A DNA stretch of 64,000 bases from Microbacterium hydrothermale (GTDB lineage: Bacteria > Actinomycetota > Actinomycetes > Actinomycetales > Microbacteriaceae): assembly GCF_004854025.1 (NCBI RefSeq), contig NZ_STGM01000008.1:95756-159755 (forward strand), written 5' to 3'. The notes beneath the pieces were generated by a model. It was not told the origin of the DNA, did no database searches, and was given only the letters and a program-made list of their open reading frames with translations. Each line of letters starts with the position of its first letter. Within the stretch, counting starts at the first letter, position 1. Position numbers and translations under genes: made by a program. Below, piece after piece: positions 1 through 8,170 of this stretch.

Positions 1-2
1 AG

Positions 3-251
3 GGGTCGAAGATGGCGTTCTCGCTCGTGCGCGACTTCGCCGACTCGAAGGGCGACAAGGGCACCGAGCTCGTCTCGCGCATCGACAAGGGATACGCCGA
101 CCTCGAGGCGGCCCTCGCCGCGCACGGCTCCGCAGACGCCGGGTTCGTGCCGTACTCGCAGCTCACCGAGGCCGACAAGCGGCAGCTCACCGACCTCATC
201 AACGCCCTCGCCGAGCCGCTGTCGCAGCTGACGGTGACGATCCTGGAGTGA
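3..251 (+). CDS. efeO: EfeO/EfeM iron-uptake protein, C-terminal fragment
   Basis: The reading frame is already open at the left edge and ends at a TGA at 249-251, so only about the last 82 residues are present. The text around LVRDFADSKGDKG, GYADLEAAL and AEPLSQLTVTI matches the C-terminal end of the imelysin-like (peptidase M75) domain of EfeO, the periplasmic or surface component of the EfeUOB ferrous/ferric iron importer. Assignment is reinforced by the next gene, efeB, whose GTG start overlaps this stop codon (GTGA), indicating translational coupling in one operon. The N-terminal cupredoxin or signal region lies outside the window. Confidence 0.85.
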   Translation, partial: GSKMAFSLVRDFADSKGDKGTELVSRIDKGYADLEAALAAHGSADAGFVPYSQLTEADKRQLTDLINALAEPLSQLTVTILE

Positions 252-1573
252 GCGTGCACGACGACCGCACCGACGCCGCCTCCCCGGTTTCCGAGCCGGC
301 GGCAGAGCCGGCCGCCCCGAGTCAGGGGCTGTCCCGCCGCGGCCTGATGGGCCTGGCCCTCGGCGCCGGCGCCACGGGGCTCGTCGTGGGCAGTGGCGTC
401 GGGCTCGTGGGCGGAGCGGCGTACGGCCGCGAGCAGGAGCGGGCGGCGACGGATGCCATCGCCCCGGCCGCGGGCGTGCACCAGCCCGGGATCACCACCC
501 CGGTGCAGGACCACCTGCACTTCGCGTCGTACGACATGATGGCCCGCACCACCCGCGACGACCTCGCGGAGCTGCTCGCGGACTGGACCTACGCCGCGAC
601 GCGGATGATGCAGGGACTCGACGTCAGCGCGACGGGCGCGGTCGGCGGCTCTCCCGAGGCTCCGCCGGACGACACCGGTGAGGCGCTGGGCCTTCCCGCG
701 AGCAACCTCACGATCACGTTCGGCTTCGGCCCGTCGCTGTTCGACGACCGTTTCGGGCTCGCGGACCAGAAGCCCGCGGGGCTCGAGCGCCTGCCGGCGT
801 TCCTCGGCGACGACCTCGATCCGCTGCGCTCCGACGGCGACCTCTGCATCCAGGCCTGCGCCGACGACCCGCAGGTGGCCGTGCACGCGATCCGCAACCT
901 CAGCCGCATCGCGTTCGGCCGGGCGACGATCCGCTGGTCGCAGCTCGGCTTCGGCCGCACGTCCAAGACCACGGCCTCGCAGGCGACGCCCCGCAACCTC
1001 TTCGGCTACAAGGACGGCACGGCGAACATCCTCGCCGACGACACCGCCGCCCTCGACGAGAACGTCTGGGTCCCGGCATCCGAGGGGCCGGCGTGGCTCG
1101 CGGGCGGGTCGTACCTGGTCGCCCGGCGCATCGCGATGCTCATCGAGACATGGGACCGCACCCGCCTCGCGGAGCAGGACCGCGTCGTCGGTCGCGACAA
1201 GGCGAACGGTGCGCCGCTCTCGGGCGGCGACGAGTTCGCGACCCCCGATTTCGCGGCCGTGGGGGCGAGCGGCGCGCCCGCGATCGATCCGCGCAGTCAC
1301 GTGCGTCTCGCGCATCCCGACATGAACGGCGGCATCCGGCTGCTGCGGCGGGGCTACAACTTCGTCGACGGCACGACCGACCTCGGTCGGCTCAACGCGG
1401 GGCTGTTCTTCCTGTCGTTCCAGAAGAGCCCGGAGCGCTACATCACCGTGCAGAAGGCCCTGGCGACGGATGCCATGGGCGAGTACCTCCGCCACGTCGG
1501 GTCGGGACTGTGGGCCGTGCCGCCCGCGGCTCCCGCCGGAACCTCGATCGGCGCGGGCCTGCTCGGCGCGTAG
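248..1573 (+). CDS. efeB: EfeB deferrochelatase/peroxidase (DyP-type, Tat-exported)
   Basis: 441 residues, the usual length for EfeB. Residues about 28-60 hold a twin-arginine signal (SRRGLMGLALGAG) followed by a Gly/Ala-rich hydrophobic core, so the haem protein is predicted to be folded in the cytoplasm and exported by Tat. The dye-decolourising peroxidase signature GxxDG is present as GYKDG near residue 254, and the proximal-haem His region is visible as RLAHPDMNGG near residue 355. In the EfeUOB system this protein works with EfeO and the permease EfeU; it is described as extracting iron from haem or oxidising Fe(II). The GTG start overlaps the efeO stop. No gene follows on the same strand. 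Confidence 0.93.
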   Translation: MSVHDDRTDAASPVSEPAAEPAAPSQGLSRRGLMGLALGAGATGLVVGSGVGLVGGAAYGREQERAATDAIAPAAGVHQPGITTPVQDHLHFASYDMMARTTRDDLAELLADWTYAATRMMQGLDVSATGAVGGSPEAPPDDTGEALGLPASNLTITFGFGPSLFDDRFGLADQKPAGLERLPAFLGDDLDPLRSDGDLCIQACADDPQVAVHAIRNLSRIAFGRATIRWSQLGFGRTSKTTASQATPRNLFGYKDGTANILADDTAALDENVWVPASEGPAWLAGGSYLVARRIAMLIETWDRTRLAEQDRVVGRDKANGAPLSGGDEFATPDFAAVGASGAPAIDPRSHVRLAHPDMNGGIRLLRRGYNFVDGTTDLGRLNAGLFFLSFQKSPERYITVQKALATDAMGEYLRHVGSGLWAVPPAAPAGTSIGAGLLGA

Positions 1574-1661
1574 CGACCGCGCGCCGCCGGGCCGCGCCGC
1601 TGCGGCGTCGCGCCGCGCCGCGCCGCTGCCGCGTCGCTCTGCGCCGCGCCGCTGCCGCGGT

Positions 1662-1740
1662 CGAGATCACACGTTCGGCGCGAGGTCACACGGAAGCGGT
1701 GCTGCCGAGGCTGTGCTCTCGCGCCGATCGTGTGATCTCG
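1662..1740. repeat. Near-perfect 23-bp inverted repeat element (79 bp)
   Basis: Left arm 1662-1684 and right arm 1718-1740 are inverted copies with a single mismatch, separated by 33 bases. Each arm begins CGAGATCACACG. A second, weaker copy of the motif (GAGGTCACAC) follows 19 bases after the first in the left arm, and GAGAGCACAG holds the same position in the inverted right arm, so each arm is itself a two-fold tandem. The element sits in the intergenic gap between the convergent efeB and acyltransferase genes; the rest of the gap (1574-1660 and 1741-1790) is low-complexity CG repeats. It could be a bidirectional terminator, but the 33-base loop and internal repeats look more like a REP-type palindromic element. 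Confidence 0.8.
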
Positions 1741-1790
1741 CGGGGCGGGGGTGCGCGGGGCGGGGGTGCGCGGGGCGCGGGGCGCGCCGG

Positions 1791-2858
1791 CTAGAGCGAG
1801 CCGCGGCCCGCGCCGAGCTCGCGGTCGCGGAAGAGCCACGGCATCCGGGGCTCCACCAGGGGGCGCGTGAGGCGCCGCACCGGGCGGCTCGACAGGACCA
1901 CGGCGATGACGACGCTCGCGACCACGACCACGGGGATCCACAGCCACACGGGTTCGAGGCCGCGCAGCATCCCCGACTGCCGGAACGGATAGAGCACGAA
2001 CGTGTGCAGCAGGTAGACGTACATCGTGTACCGGCCCAGAGGGGTCCAGCGGGTCTCGCGGCGGGGGATCAGCGCCAGGAACGCCGTCATCAGCACGAGC
2101 GCGAGCGCGATGATCGCGAGGCGGACGGCCCCGGCCCACCACTGCGGGGCGTCGAGGTCGACGTAGGCGTCGACGAAGAAGAACCACGTGCCGAGGCGCA
2201 TCGCGCTCCAGGCGTCGACGAAGACGTACGCGAGCACGCCGGCTCCCGCGAGCACCCCCGCCGCGATCAGACGCAGCCACACGGGTCGGGCGGCGAGGAG
2301 GCCCGCTCGAGCGACGACGTCGTGCTCGCGCAGCCACCACCCCAGGGTGAAGAACGGCAGCAGTCCCAGGAACCGCGACACCGAGAACGTCGAGTCGATG
2401 CTGGGGAGATACCCGGCGACCACCGAGATCGCGAGGGCCCAGACGAGGGGGCCCCGCAGCAGGGCGAGGTACGGCAGCACAAGGCGGAACAGGGCGAGGG
2501 CGAGGAGGAACCACAGTGTCCACGACGGTTGCGCGGGGTCGAGGTTGGTCCTCCCCGTGACGAGGAACTGCGTGATCGTCCACAGGGTCTCGAAGATGAC
2601 GTACGGCGCGACGAGATCCGTGAACAGGCGGGCCATGCGACGCCGCGTCGGCTCGGCCGCCGACGAGAAGTAGCCCGAGACGAGGGCGAACAGCGGCATG
2701 TGGAACGCGTACACGAGCAGGTAGACGGCCTCCGCGGCATCCGAGTCGTAGGTCAGCCGCTGGATCGCGTGCCCGAGGACCACCAGCACGATGGCGGCGA
2801 AGCGCGCGTTGTCCCAGAAAGGTACGCGGGTCGGCGGGGAGGGGGTGGCATCCGTCAT
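1791..2858 (-). CDS. Acyltransferase family 3 membrane protein
   Basis: 355 residues from the ATG at 2858, with about ten hydrophobic segments. The N-terminus (FWDNARFAAIVLVVLGHAIQ) carries the Arg and His found in the first membrane segment of acyltransferase-3 (OafA/fucose O-acetylase-like) proteins, and HMPLFALVSGYFS and LGRYTMYVYLLH are also typical of that family. Such proteins transfer acetyl or other acyl groups to cell-surface sugars; the substrate here cannot be told. I prefer the start at 2858 because the reading frame upstream to 2981 lacks hydrophobic or family-like sequence. An ACGATA (TATCGT on the minus strand) lies at 2867-2872, 8 bases before the ATG, and could be the -10 of a near-leaderless transcript. 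Confidence 0.85.
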   Translation of the reverse strand: MTDATPSPPTRVPFWDNARFAAIVLVVLGHAIQRLTYDSDAAEAVYLLVYAFHMPLFALVSGYFSSAAEPTRRRMARLFTDLVAPYVIFETLWTITQFLVTGRTNLDPAQPSWTLWFLLALALFRLVLPYLALLRGPLVWALAISVVAGYLPSIDSTFSVSRFLGLLPFFTLGWWLREHDVVARAGLLAARPVWLRLIAAGVLAGAGVLAYVFVDAWSAMRLGTWFFFVDAYVDLDAPQWWAGAVRLAIIALALVLMTAFLALIPRRETRWTPLGRYTMYVYLLHTFVLYPFRQSGMLRGLEPVWLWIPVVVVASVVIAVVLSSRPVRRLTRPLVEPRMPWLFRDRELGAGRGSL

Positions 2859-2960
2859 CCCCGGCGACGATAACCGCGGCGTGCCGCGCGGTCCACGGGG
2901 TCGGATCCCGGATGACGATGGGGTAGGGCGGAATAAAGTCGGGCGTCGTGCGTTCTTCCA

Positions 2961-2980
2961 TGTATATTCAGATGCATACA
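2961..2980 (+). promoter_or_regulatory. AT-rich promoter and candidate operator of the LLM oxidoreductase operon
   Basis: A strikingly AT-rich island in this high-GC window. It contains a good -10 hexamer TATATT (2963-2968) and an inverted repeat TGTAT-N10-ATACA (2961-2980) covering it. A GGAGG Shine-Dalgarno follows at about 2984-2988. The overlap of dyad and -10 suggests a repressor site, for instance for a MarR- or TetR-type regulator, but no regulator gene is adjacent. Confidence 0.45.
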
Positions 2981-2995
2981 AAACGGAGGCGCATC

Positions 2996-4228
2996 ATGAG
3001 CGAGAACACCACCTGGCCGGGCATGCAGTTCGGTGTCATGACGGTGAGCGACATCACCCAGGACCCGACCACGGGGAAGACCCCGAGCGAAGCCCAGCGC
3101 ATCAAGGACACGCTCACCATCGCCAAGCACACCGAAGAGGTCGGCCTCGACGTCTTCGCCCTCGGCGAGCACCACAACCCGCCGTTCTGGTCGTCGTCGC
3201 CCACGACGACGCTCGCGTACATCGCCGCGCAGACCGAGCGCCTCATCCTCACGACGTCGACGACGCTCATCACCACGAACGACCCGGTGAAGATCGCCGA
3301 GGACTTCGCGATGCTGCAGCACGTCTCGGGCGGTCGCGCCGACCTCATGCTCGGCCGCGGCAACACCGGCCCGGTCTACCCCTGGTTCGGCAAGGACATC
3401 CGACAGGGCCTGCCGCTCACGATCGAGAACTACGACCTGCTGCACAAGCTGTGGCGCGAGGACGTCGTCGACTGGGAGGGGAAGTTCCGCACGCCCCTGC
3501 AGGGCTTCACCTCGACCCCGCGTCCCCTCGACGGCGTTCCCCCGTTCGTGTGGCACGGATCGATCCGTACGCCCGAGATCGCCGAGCAGGCCGCCTACTA
3601 CGGCAACGGTTTCTTCGCGAACAACATCTTCTGGCCCAAGGAGCACTACCAGCGCCTCATCACGCTGTACCGCGAGCGCTTCGCGCACTACGGACACGGC
3701 ACGCCCCAGCAGGCGATCGTCGGCCTCGGCGGACAGGTGTTCATGCGCGCCAACTCGCAGGACGCCGTGCGGGAGTTCCGTCCGTACTTCGACAACGCCC
3801 CCGTGTACGGCCACGGCCCGAGCCTCGAGGACTTCAGCGAGATGACCCCGCTGACCGTCGGTTCGCCGCAGCAGATCATCGACCGCTACGCCGCGATGCG
3901 CGAGACTTTCGGCGACTACCAGCGCCAGCTCTTCCTCATCGACCACGCGGGTCTTCCCACCAAGACGGTGCTCGAGCAGCTCGACATCCTCGGTGGCGAG
4001 GTCGTGCCGGTCCTGCGCAAGGAGCTGCAGAAGAACCGCCCGACCGAGGTGCCCGACGCTCCCACGCACGCCAACCAGGTCGAGAAGATCTACGCCGGCG
4101 CGGCCCCGCGTCAGGCCGTTCCCGGCGCGAACCGCGGCGACAACATGGTCTCGGGAAGCCCCTACCAGGATGCCGCGCCCCGCTCCGGCAGCGCGTTCGG
4201 CGCCGCCGCGACGAAGGTGGGTGCCTGA
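2996..4228 (+). CDS. LLM-class flavin-dependent oxidoreductase, CE1758 family
   Basis: 410 residues from the ATG at 2996, preceded by GGAGG at the right distance. The sequence shows the luciferase-like monooxygenase fold: GVMTVSDI at the first strand, DVFALGEHHNPPFWSSSP (the EHH motif of LLM proteins), GRADLMLGRGNTGPVYPWF and the FMN-site region GVPPFVWHGSIRTPEIAEQAA. It reduces or oxygenates an unknown substrate using reduced flavin. The next gene is an FMN reductase only one base away, matching the CE1758/CE1759 two-component pairing known from Corynebacterium. The C-terminal 60 residues (from about 345) are low-complexity and probably flexible. Promoter and possible operator lie just upstream. 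Confidence 0.9.
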   Translation: MSENTTWPGMQFGVMTVSDITQDPTTGKTPSEAQRIKDTLTIAKHTEEVGLDVFALGEHHNPPFWSSSPTTTLAYIAAQTERLILTTSTTLITTNDPVKIAEDFAMLQHVSGGRADLMLGRGNTGPVYPWFGKDIRQGLPLTIENYDLLHKLWREDVVDWEGKFRTPLQGFTSTPRPLDGVPPFVWHGSIRTPEIAEQAAYYGNGFFANNIFWPKEHYQRLITLYRERFAHYGHGTPQQAIVGLGGQVFMRANSQDAVREFRPYFDNAPVYGHGPSLEDFSEMTPLTVGSPQQIIDRYAAMRETFGDYQRQLFLIDHAGLPTKTVLEQLDILGGEVVPVLRKELQKNRPTEVPDAPTHANQVEKIYAGAAPRQAVPGANRGDNMVSGSPYQDAAPRSGSAFGAAATKVGA

Positions 4229-4229
4229 G

Positions 4230-4874
4230 ATGGCCGCCCGCCGCATCGCGGTCGTGACCGCGGGCCTGTCGACACCCTCGTCGACGCGCATGCTCGGCGA
4301 CCGTCTCGCTCACGCCGCGCTCGCCGAGCTGCGCGAGCGCGGCATCGAGGCCACGGCCGACGTGTTCGAGCTCCGCGACTTCGCACACGACCTGACCGAT
4401 AACCTGCTCACCGGCTTCGCTCCCGCGGCTCTCGAGCAGATGATCAACACGGTCGTCTCGGCCGACGGCATCATCGCTGTCACGCCGATCTTCTCCACGA
4501 GCTACTCGGGACTGTTCAAGTCGTTCATCGACGTGCTCGACCCGCAGGCGCTCACGGGTACCCCGGTGCTGATCGGCGCGAACGCCGGCACCGCCCGGCA
4601 CTCGCTCGCGATCGACTACGCCATCCGGCCCCTGTTCACCTACCTGCACGCCAACCCGGTGCCGACGGGCGTGTTCGCGGCATCCAGCGACTGGGGTGCC
4701 AACGCCGACGAGGTCGCCCCCCTCGGTTCGCGCGTCGACCGCGGCGCCCGGGAGTTCGCGGATGCCATCGCGGCCCGCGAACCCGTGCAGGACGCCGATC
4801 CGTTCGACCCTTCGTCGTACCTCGGCGAGGGCCGGTCGTTCGGTCACCTGCTCGGCGGCCTCTCGGGGGAGTGA
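4230..4874 (+). CDS. NADPH-dependent FMN reductase, CE1759 family
   Basis: 214 residues. RRIAVVTAGLSTPSSTRMLGD is the phosphate-binding loop of the NADPH-dependent FMN reductase flavodoxin fold, and TPIFSTSYSGLFKSFID the second FMN-contacting loop. It should supply reduced FMN to the LLM oxidoreductase encoded immediately upstream; the ATG follows that gene's TGA after one base. The C-terminus ends SYLGEGRSFGHLLGG. I chose the ATG at 4230 because it gives the family N-terminus and a coupled start; longer readings upstream lie inside the preceding gene. Confidence 0.9.
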   Translation: MAARRIAVVTAGLSTPSSTRMLGDRLAHAALAELRERGIEATADVFELRDFAHDLTDNLLTGFAPAALEQMINTVVSADGIIAVTPIFSTSYSGLFKSFIDVLDPQALTGTPVLIGANAGTARHSLAIDYAIRPLFTYLHANPVPTGVFAASSDWGANADEVAPLGSRVDRGAREFADAIAAREPVQDADPFDPSSYLGEGRSFGHLLGGLSGE

Positions 4875-4883
4875 GCCCGATCC

Positions 4884-4917
4884 GACGCCCCGTCGCCCGT
4901 GTGGGCGGCGGGGCGTC
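4884..4917 (+). terminator. Strong stem-loop after the FMN reductase gene
   Basis: Arms 4884-4898 and 4903-4917 pair over 15 bases with one G-T wobble and a GTGT loop, followed by GTCGTTGT. It lies 10 bases after the stop codon and fits a rho-independent terminator of the GC-rich type lacking a long U tract. Confidence 0.8.
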
Positions 4918-4979
4918 GTCGTTGTAGGGGCGGAGGAGTGTGTGGGGTTCGGGATTCGCGCGGTTTTCGGGGTTTCGGG

Positions 4980-5484
4980 CTGAGATTGTGCGGATCGCGG
5001 AGGTTGTGCGCGAGCGGGGCGCGGAGGGCAGGATGCCGGCGCGGGTGGGCGCAAGCTCAGTGATCTGCATAACCTCCGGGGGTTCTCGGGGTTGCGGGCT
5101 GAGGTTGTGCGGATCGCGGAGGTTGTGCGCGAGCGGGGCGCAGAGGGCAGGATGCCGGCGCGGGGGGGCCCAAGCTCAGTGATCTGCGTAACCTCCGTGG
5201 GGTTTCGGGGTTGCGGGCTGAGGTTGTGCGGATCGCGGAGGTTGTGCGCGAGCGGGGCGCAGAGGGCAGGATGCCGGCCCGGGGGGCCCAAGCTCAGTGA
5301 TCTGCGTAACCTCCGTGGGGTTTCGGGGTTGCGGGCTGAGGTTGTGCGGATCGCGGAGGTTGTGCGCAAGCGGGGGCGCGTGCGCGGGCGCCGGCGTGAG
5401 GGCGCAAGCTCAGTGATCTGCATAACCTCCGGGGGTTCTCGGGGTTGCGGGCTGAGGTTGTGCGGATCACGGAGGTTGTGCGCG
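4980..5484. repeat. Four and a fraction tandem copies of a 116-119 bp repeat
   Basis: Units begin with CTGAG(A/G)TTGTGCGGATC at 4980, 5099, 5218, 5336 and 5452 (spacings 119, 119, 118, 116); the fifth copy is cut after about 33 bases. Each unit contains GAGGTTGTGC twice in tandem 18 bases apart near its start, and the same motif inverted, GCRTAACCTC, followed 18 bases away by an inverted GAGCTTG, near its end. So each unit can form an imperfect hairpin of roughly 28-bp arms. Reading frames run through it only because of composition; no start, ribosome-binding site or family match supports a protein. The array fills most of the gap between the FMN reductase and the methyltransferase genes. Confidence 0.9.
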
Positions 5485-5537
5485 GGCGACGAAGCGGCGG
5501 GCCGATCTAGGGTGGGGGCGAGCAGAAGGAGTCCGGA

Positions 5538-6140
5538 ATGGATGCCACGCAGTGGGACGAGCGATACCGCGCCTCGGCCGGAGGGGTGTGGGCCACGCAG
5601 CCGCCCGCGGTCGTGCGGGAGATCGTCTCCCCCCTCGCGCCGGGACGGGCGATCGACGTCGCCACCGGTGACGGACGCACCGCGCTCTGGCTCGCCGAGC
5701 GGGGATGGTCCGCGGTTGGCGTGGACTTCTCGAGCGCGGGTCTCGCGCTGGCCGCGGCGCGCCCCGGCGGCGACGCCGTCGCGTGGGTCGAGGGCGATGT
5801 GCACGAGTGGGAGCCGGCGGCATCCGCCGATCTCGTCGTCTCGTGCTACCTGCACCTGCCCGACAGTGCGACCGTGATCACGCGGATCGCGCGATGGGTG
5901 GCACCCGGGGGCACGCTGGTGGTCGTCGGTCATGACGTGCAGAACATCGCGGCCGGAGGTCACGGGCCCACCGACCCGGCGATCCTCTACACGCCCGAAC
6001 TGCTGAGGGGGGCCCTGGACGAGGGGTTCCGCATCGAGAGGTGCGAACGGGTCGTGCGCACGAGTGCCGACGCCGAACTGCGCGACGGCCACCCCGCCGC
6101 GGCGGTGGACACCGTGCTGCACGCGGTGCGCGTGAGCTGA
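5538..6140 (+). CDS. Class I SAM-dependent methyltransferase
   Basis: 200 residues with motif I AIDVATGDGRTALWLAERG near residues 38-56, motif II GVDFSSAGLALAA, and later DLVVSCYLHLP and WVAPGGTLVVVGHD. The order matches the methyltransferase-11/25 type Rossmann fold acting on small molecules or unknown metabolites. A TAGGGT -10 lies at 5508-5513 just after the tandem repeats, and AGAAGGAG sits upstream of the ATG. Nothing in the sequence identifies the substrate; related actinobacterial genes are annotated only as class I methyltransferases. Confidence 0.88.
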   Translation: MDATQWDERYRASAGGVWATQPPAVVREIVSPLAPGRAIDVATGDGRTALWLAERGWSAVGVDFSSAGLALAAARPGGDAVAWVEGDVHEWEPAASADLVVSCYLHLPDSATVITRIARWVAPGGTLVVVGHDVQNIAAGGHGPTDPAILYTPELLRGALDEGFRIERCERVVRTSADAELRDGHPAAAVDTVLHAVRVS

Positions 6141-6579
6141 CGCACGCATCGCGCGGCCGTCGGCTCAGGCTGCCTCGGGGTCGCCCCTGGACGCGCACGT
6201 GCGGGGAGGGCTCGGTCATGCCCGTCGAGGCCCCACGCCCGGCCCCGGCGACCCGGCCCGTGTGCCCGACGCCCGCGACCCGGCCGTACGCCGGCCCCCG
6301 GCCCCGGGCCTCCGCTGCCGCGACACGGCCCGTGTGCCCGGCGCCCGGCACACGGGCGCGCGCCCGCCACCCGGCCCGGCCCCCGGCCCGTGCGCCAGGC
6401 CCCCGCGACCTGGCCCGGCCCCGGGCCCCCGCTCCCGCGACACGGCCCGTGTGCCCGGCGCCGGCCGCCCGGCCCGTGCGCCCGGCTCCCGCCACCCGGC
6501 CCGCGCGCCCGGCGCACCCGGCCCGCGCGCCCGGCGCACCCGGCCCGCGCGCCCGGCCTGACACACGCGCCCCCGCCCC
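6141..6579. other. Low-complexity GC-rich intergenic stretch, no gene seen
   Basis: From about 6230 to 6565 the DNA is a degenerate repeat built on CCCGGCCCG(T/C)GCGCC, with GCGACACGGCCCGTGTGCCCG-like blocks recurring and, near 6490-6560, four close copies of CCCGGCGCACCCGGCCCGCGC-type text. All six frames stay open only because stop codons are rare in such sequence. It separates the convergent methyltransferase and nuclease genes. Confidence 0.75.
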
Positions 6580-7362
6580 TCAGAGCACGATGTCGTCGCG
6601 ACGGCGCAGCTCGCGGGCGGTGGCGGGGCGCAGCCCGCGGCGCACGAACGTGTCGGCGGCGGCGAGCGGACCCACTTCGACGCCCGCCTCGGCGGCGATC
6701 TCGGCGATCGGCATCTGAAAGGTGCGGAACGCCCCGAGCGGACCCACGACGAGACCCTGGCGCGTGTCGACGAGGTCGCTCTGATCGAGCACGAACCCGG
6801 CCGCCGCGAGCGCGTCGCCGTCGCGCCACGCGGCGATCTTCCAGAAGCGAAGGGGCACCCGGATGCCGCGGTACGGGGGATCGTCGTCGCCGAGCACGGG
6901 CGCCGTGAAGACGGCGAGTCGCCGATCGGTGCTCTCGGCGTAGGTCAGCACGTGGTCTTCGAGCCCGAGCCAGAGCTCTTTCGACTGGTTGAACCCCGCG
7001 GCCTGCGGGGCCGCGTTCGTGTAGAAGAAGGTGGCCTCGGTGGCATCCTGCGCCTGCGCGGGCGTGCCCCAACCGGGGTCGCGCCGGCGCACGAGATGCC
7101 CGCGATCGAGATCGTTGCGGCTGTACACCTCGGGTCCCGCCTGCGCGTCGGCGGTCACCCGCGGGTCGAGGCGCCACTCGCCGGTGCGGGGGAGGTCGCG
7201 CAGCGTCGCCCCGTCGATCACCACCCCGGTGACCGCCGCGAAACGGCGTCGCTCGTCGAGCAGCACCGAGAAGCGGGGGTAGTCGAGGCGCGTCATGGCT
7301 CGCGCGGGGGAGGGGAGGGGCAGGGGGATGCCGAGGAAGTCCGGGTCGTAACCGTCGCTCAT
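6580..7362 (-). CDS. DNA/RNA non-specific endonuclease family protein
   Basis: 260 residues from the ATG at 7362. The active-site motif DRGH is present in YSRNDLDRGHLVRRRDPGWG near residue 93, followed by the metal-ligand region FFYTNAAPQAAGFNQ and the Glu in KELWLGLEDHVL, the three landmarks of the beta-beta-alpha-metal NUC superfamily (Serratia nuclease, EndoG). No signal peptide is visible from this start, unlike many secreted NUC nucleases, so it may act inside the cell or be exported by another route. It is divergent from the fructosamine kinase gene with a 46-bp gap. A longer reading of the frame to 7716 covers the kinase gene and is not credible. Confidence 0.85.
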   Translation of the reverse strand: MSDGYDPDFLGIPLPLPSPARAMTRLDYPRFSVLLDERRRFAAVTGVVIDGATLRDLPRTGEWRLDPRVTADAQAGPEVYSRNDLDRGHLVRRRDPGWGTPAQAQDATEATFFYTNAAPQAAGFNQSKELWLGLEDHVLTYAESTDRRLAVFTAPVLGDDDPPYRGIRVPLRFWKIAAWRDGDALAAAGFVLDQSDLVDTRQGLVVGPLGAFRTFQMPIAEIAAEAGVEVGPLAAADTFVRRGLRPATARELRRRDDIVL

Positions 7363-7408
7363 GCCCCCATCGTGCCCGGGGCCTCCGACATCGCGACAGA
7401 CTGGGCCG

Positions 7409-8170
7409 ATGGAACAGCACGTGAAGAGCAGGTCCGACGCGCCCGCGGGGTTCTTCGCCGCGGAGGCCGCGGGGCTGCGCTGGCTGGCCGCAGCCGACGG
7501 CGTGCGCATCGTCCGCGTCGTCGACGCCGGGGAGGAGCGCATCGTCCTCGAGCGCGTCGTCGAGACCGGGCCGACCCCCGAGGCCGCGGAGGCGTTCGGT
7601 GCCGCGCTCGCCGCGACCCACGACGCCGGCGCCCCGGCCTTCGGCTCCCCGCCGCCCGGGTGGGAGGGCGACATCTTCATCGGTCGTCGCTCGCAGCCCG
7701 CGCGCGCCACCGTCACGTGGGGCGCGTTCTACGCCGCGCAGCGCGTCGAGCCGTTCCTCCCCGTCGCTCTCGCGGCGGGCTCGCTCTCGGCATCCGGGGC
7801 GGAGGTGGTCGCCCGCGCCTGCGCGCTGATCGCCGCGGGGGCCTTCGACGACGACGAGCCTCCCGCGCGCCTGCACGGCGACCTGTGGACCGGGAACGTG
7901 CTGTGGGCCTCCGATGGCGCGGTGCTCATCGACCCGGCCGCGCACGGCGGCCACCGCGAGACCGACCTCGCGATGCTCGCCCTCTTCGGCTGTCCCTTCC
8001 TCGATCGCGTCGTCGCGGGGTACGACCGCGCCCATCCGCTGCGCGCGGGCTGGCGCGACCGCCTGCCCGTGCACCAGTTGCACCCGCTCGCCGTGCACGC
8101 CGCGGGCCACGGGCCGTCGTACGGCCGCGCCCTCGTGGACGCCGCCGAACGGACGCTCGCGCTGGTCTGA
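7409..8170 (+). CDS. Fructosamine kinase family protein
   Basis: 253 residues with the aminoglycoside-phosphotransferase-like kinase fold. Catalytic loop ARLHGDLWTGNVLW lies near residues 150-164, and the metal-binding DPAAHGGHRETDLAMLALFG near 172-191, the exact fructosamine-3-kinase family pattern. Family members phosphorylate Amadori products (ketoamines) on proteins or small amines and so deglycate them. The ATG at 7409 is 6 bases after CAGACT (7397-7402), a possible weak -10, so the message may be leaderless. Short for the family (usually about 260-290), but both termini look intact. Confidence 0.88.
   Translation: MEQHVKSRSDAPAGFFAAEAAGLRWLAAADGVRIVRVVDAGEERIVLERVVETGPTPEAAEAFGAALAATHDAGAPAFGSPPPGWEGDIFIGRRSQPARATVTWGAFYAAQRVEPFLPVALAAGSLSASGAEVVARACALIAAGAFDDDEPPARLHGDLWTGNVLWASDGAVLIDPAAHGGHRETDLAMLALFGCPFLDRVVAGYDRAHPLRAGWRDRLPVHQLHPLAVHAAGHGPSYGRALVDAAERTLALV

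Noticed and set aside
1574..1790. Small gene between efeB and the acyltransferase gene
   Set aside because: The sequence is CG-rich repeats and a palindrome; frames have no start context.
4980..5484. Possible CRISPR array
   Set aside because: Units are contiguous 116-119 bp copies without unique spacers and no cas genes are near.
4940..5877. Open frames running through the 119-bp repeats and into the methyltransferase
   Set aside because: Frames are kept open by composition; no ribosome-binding site, and the protein would be a repeat translation followed by a wrong-frame methyltransferase.
6199..6566. Proline/Arg/Ala-rich open frames on both strands
   Set aside because: Low-complexity GC-rich DNA; no codon bias, start signal or family resemblance.
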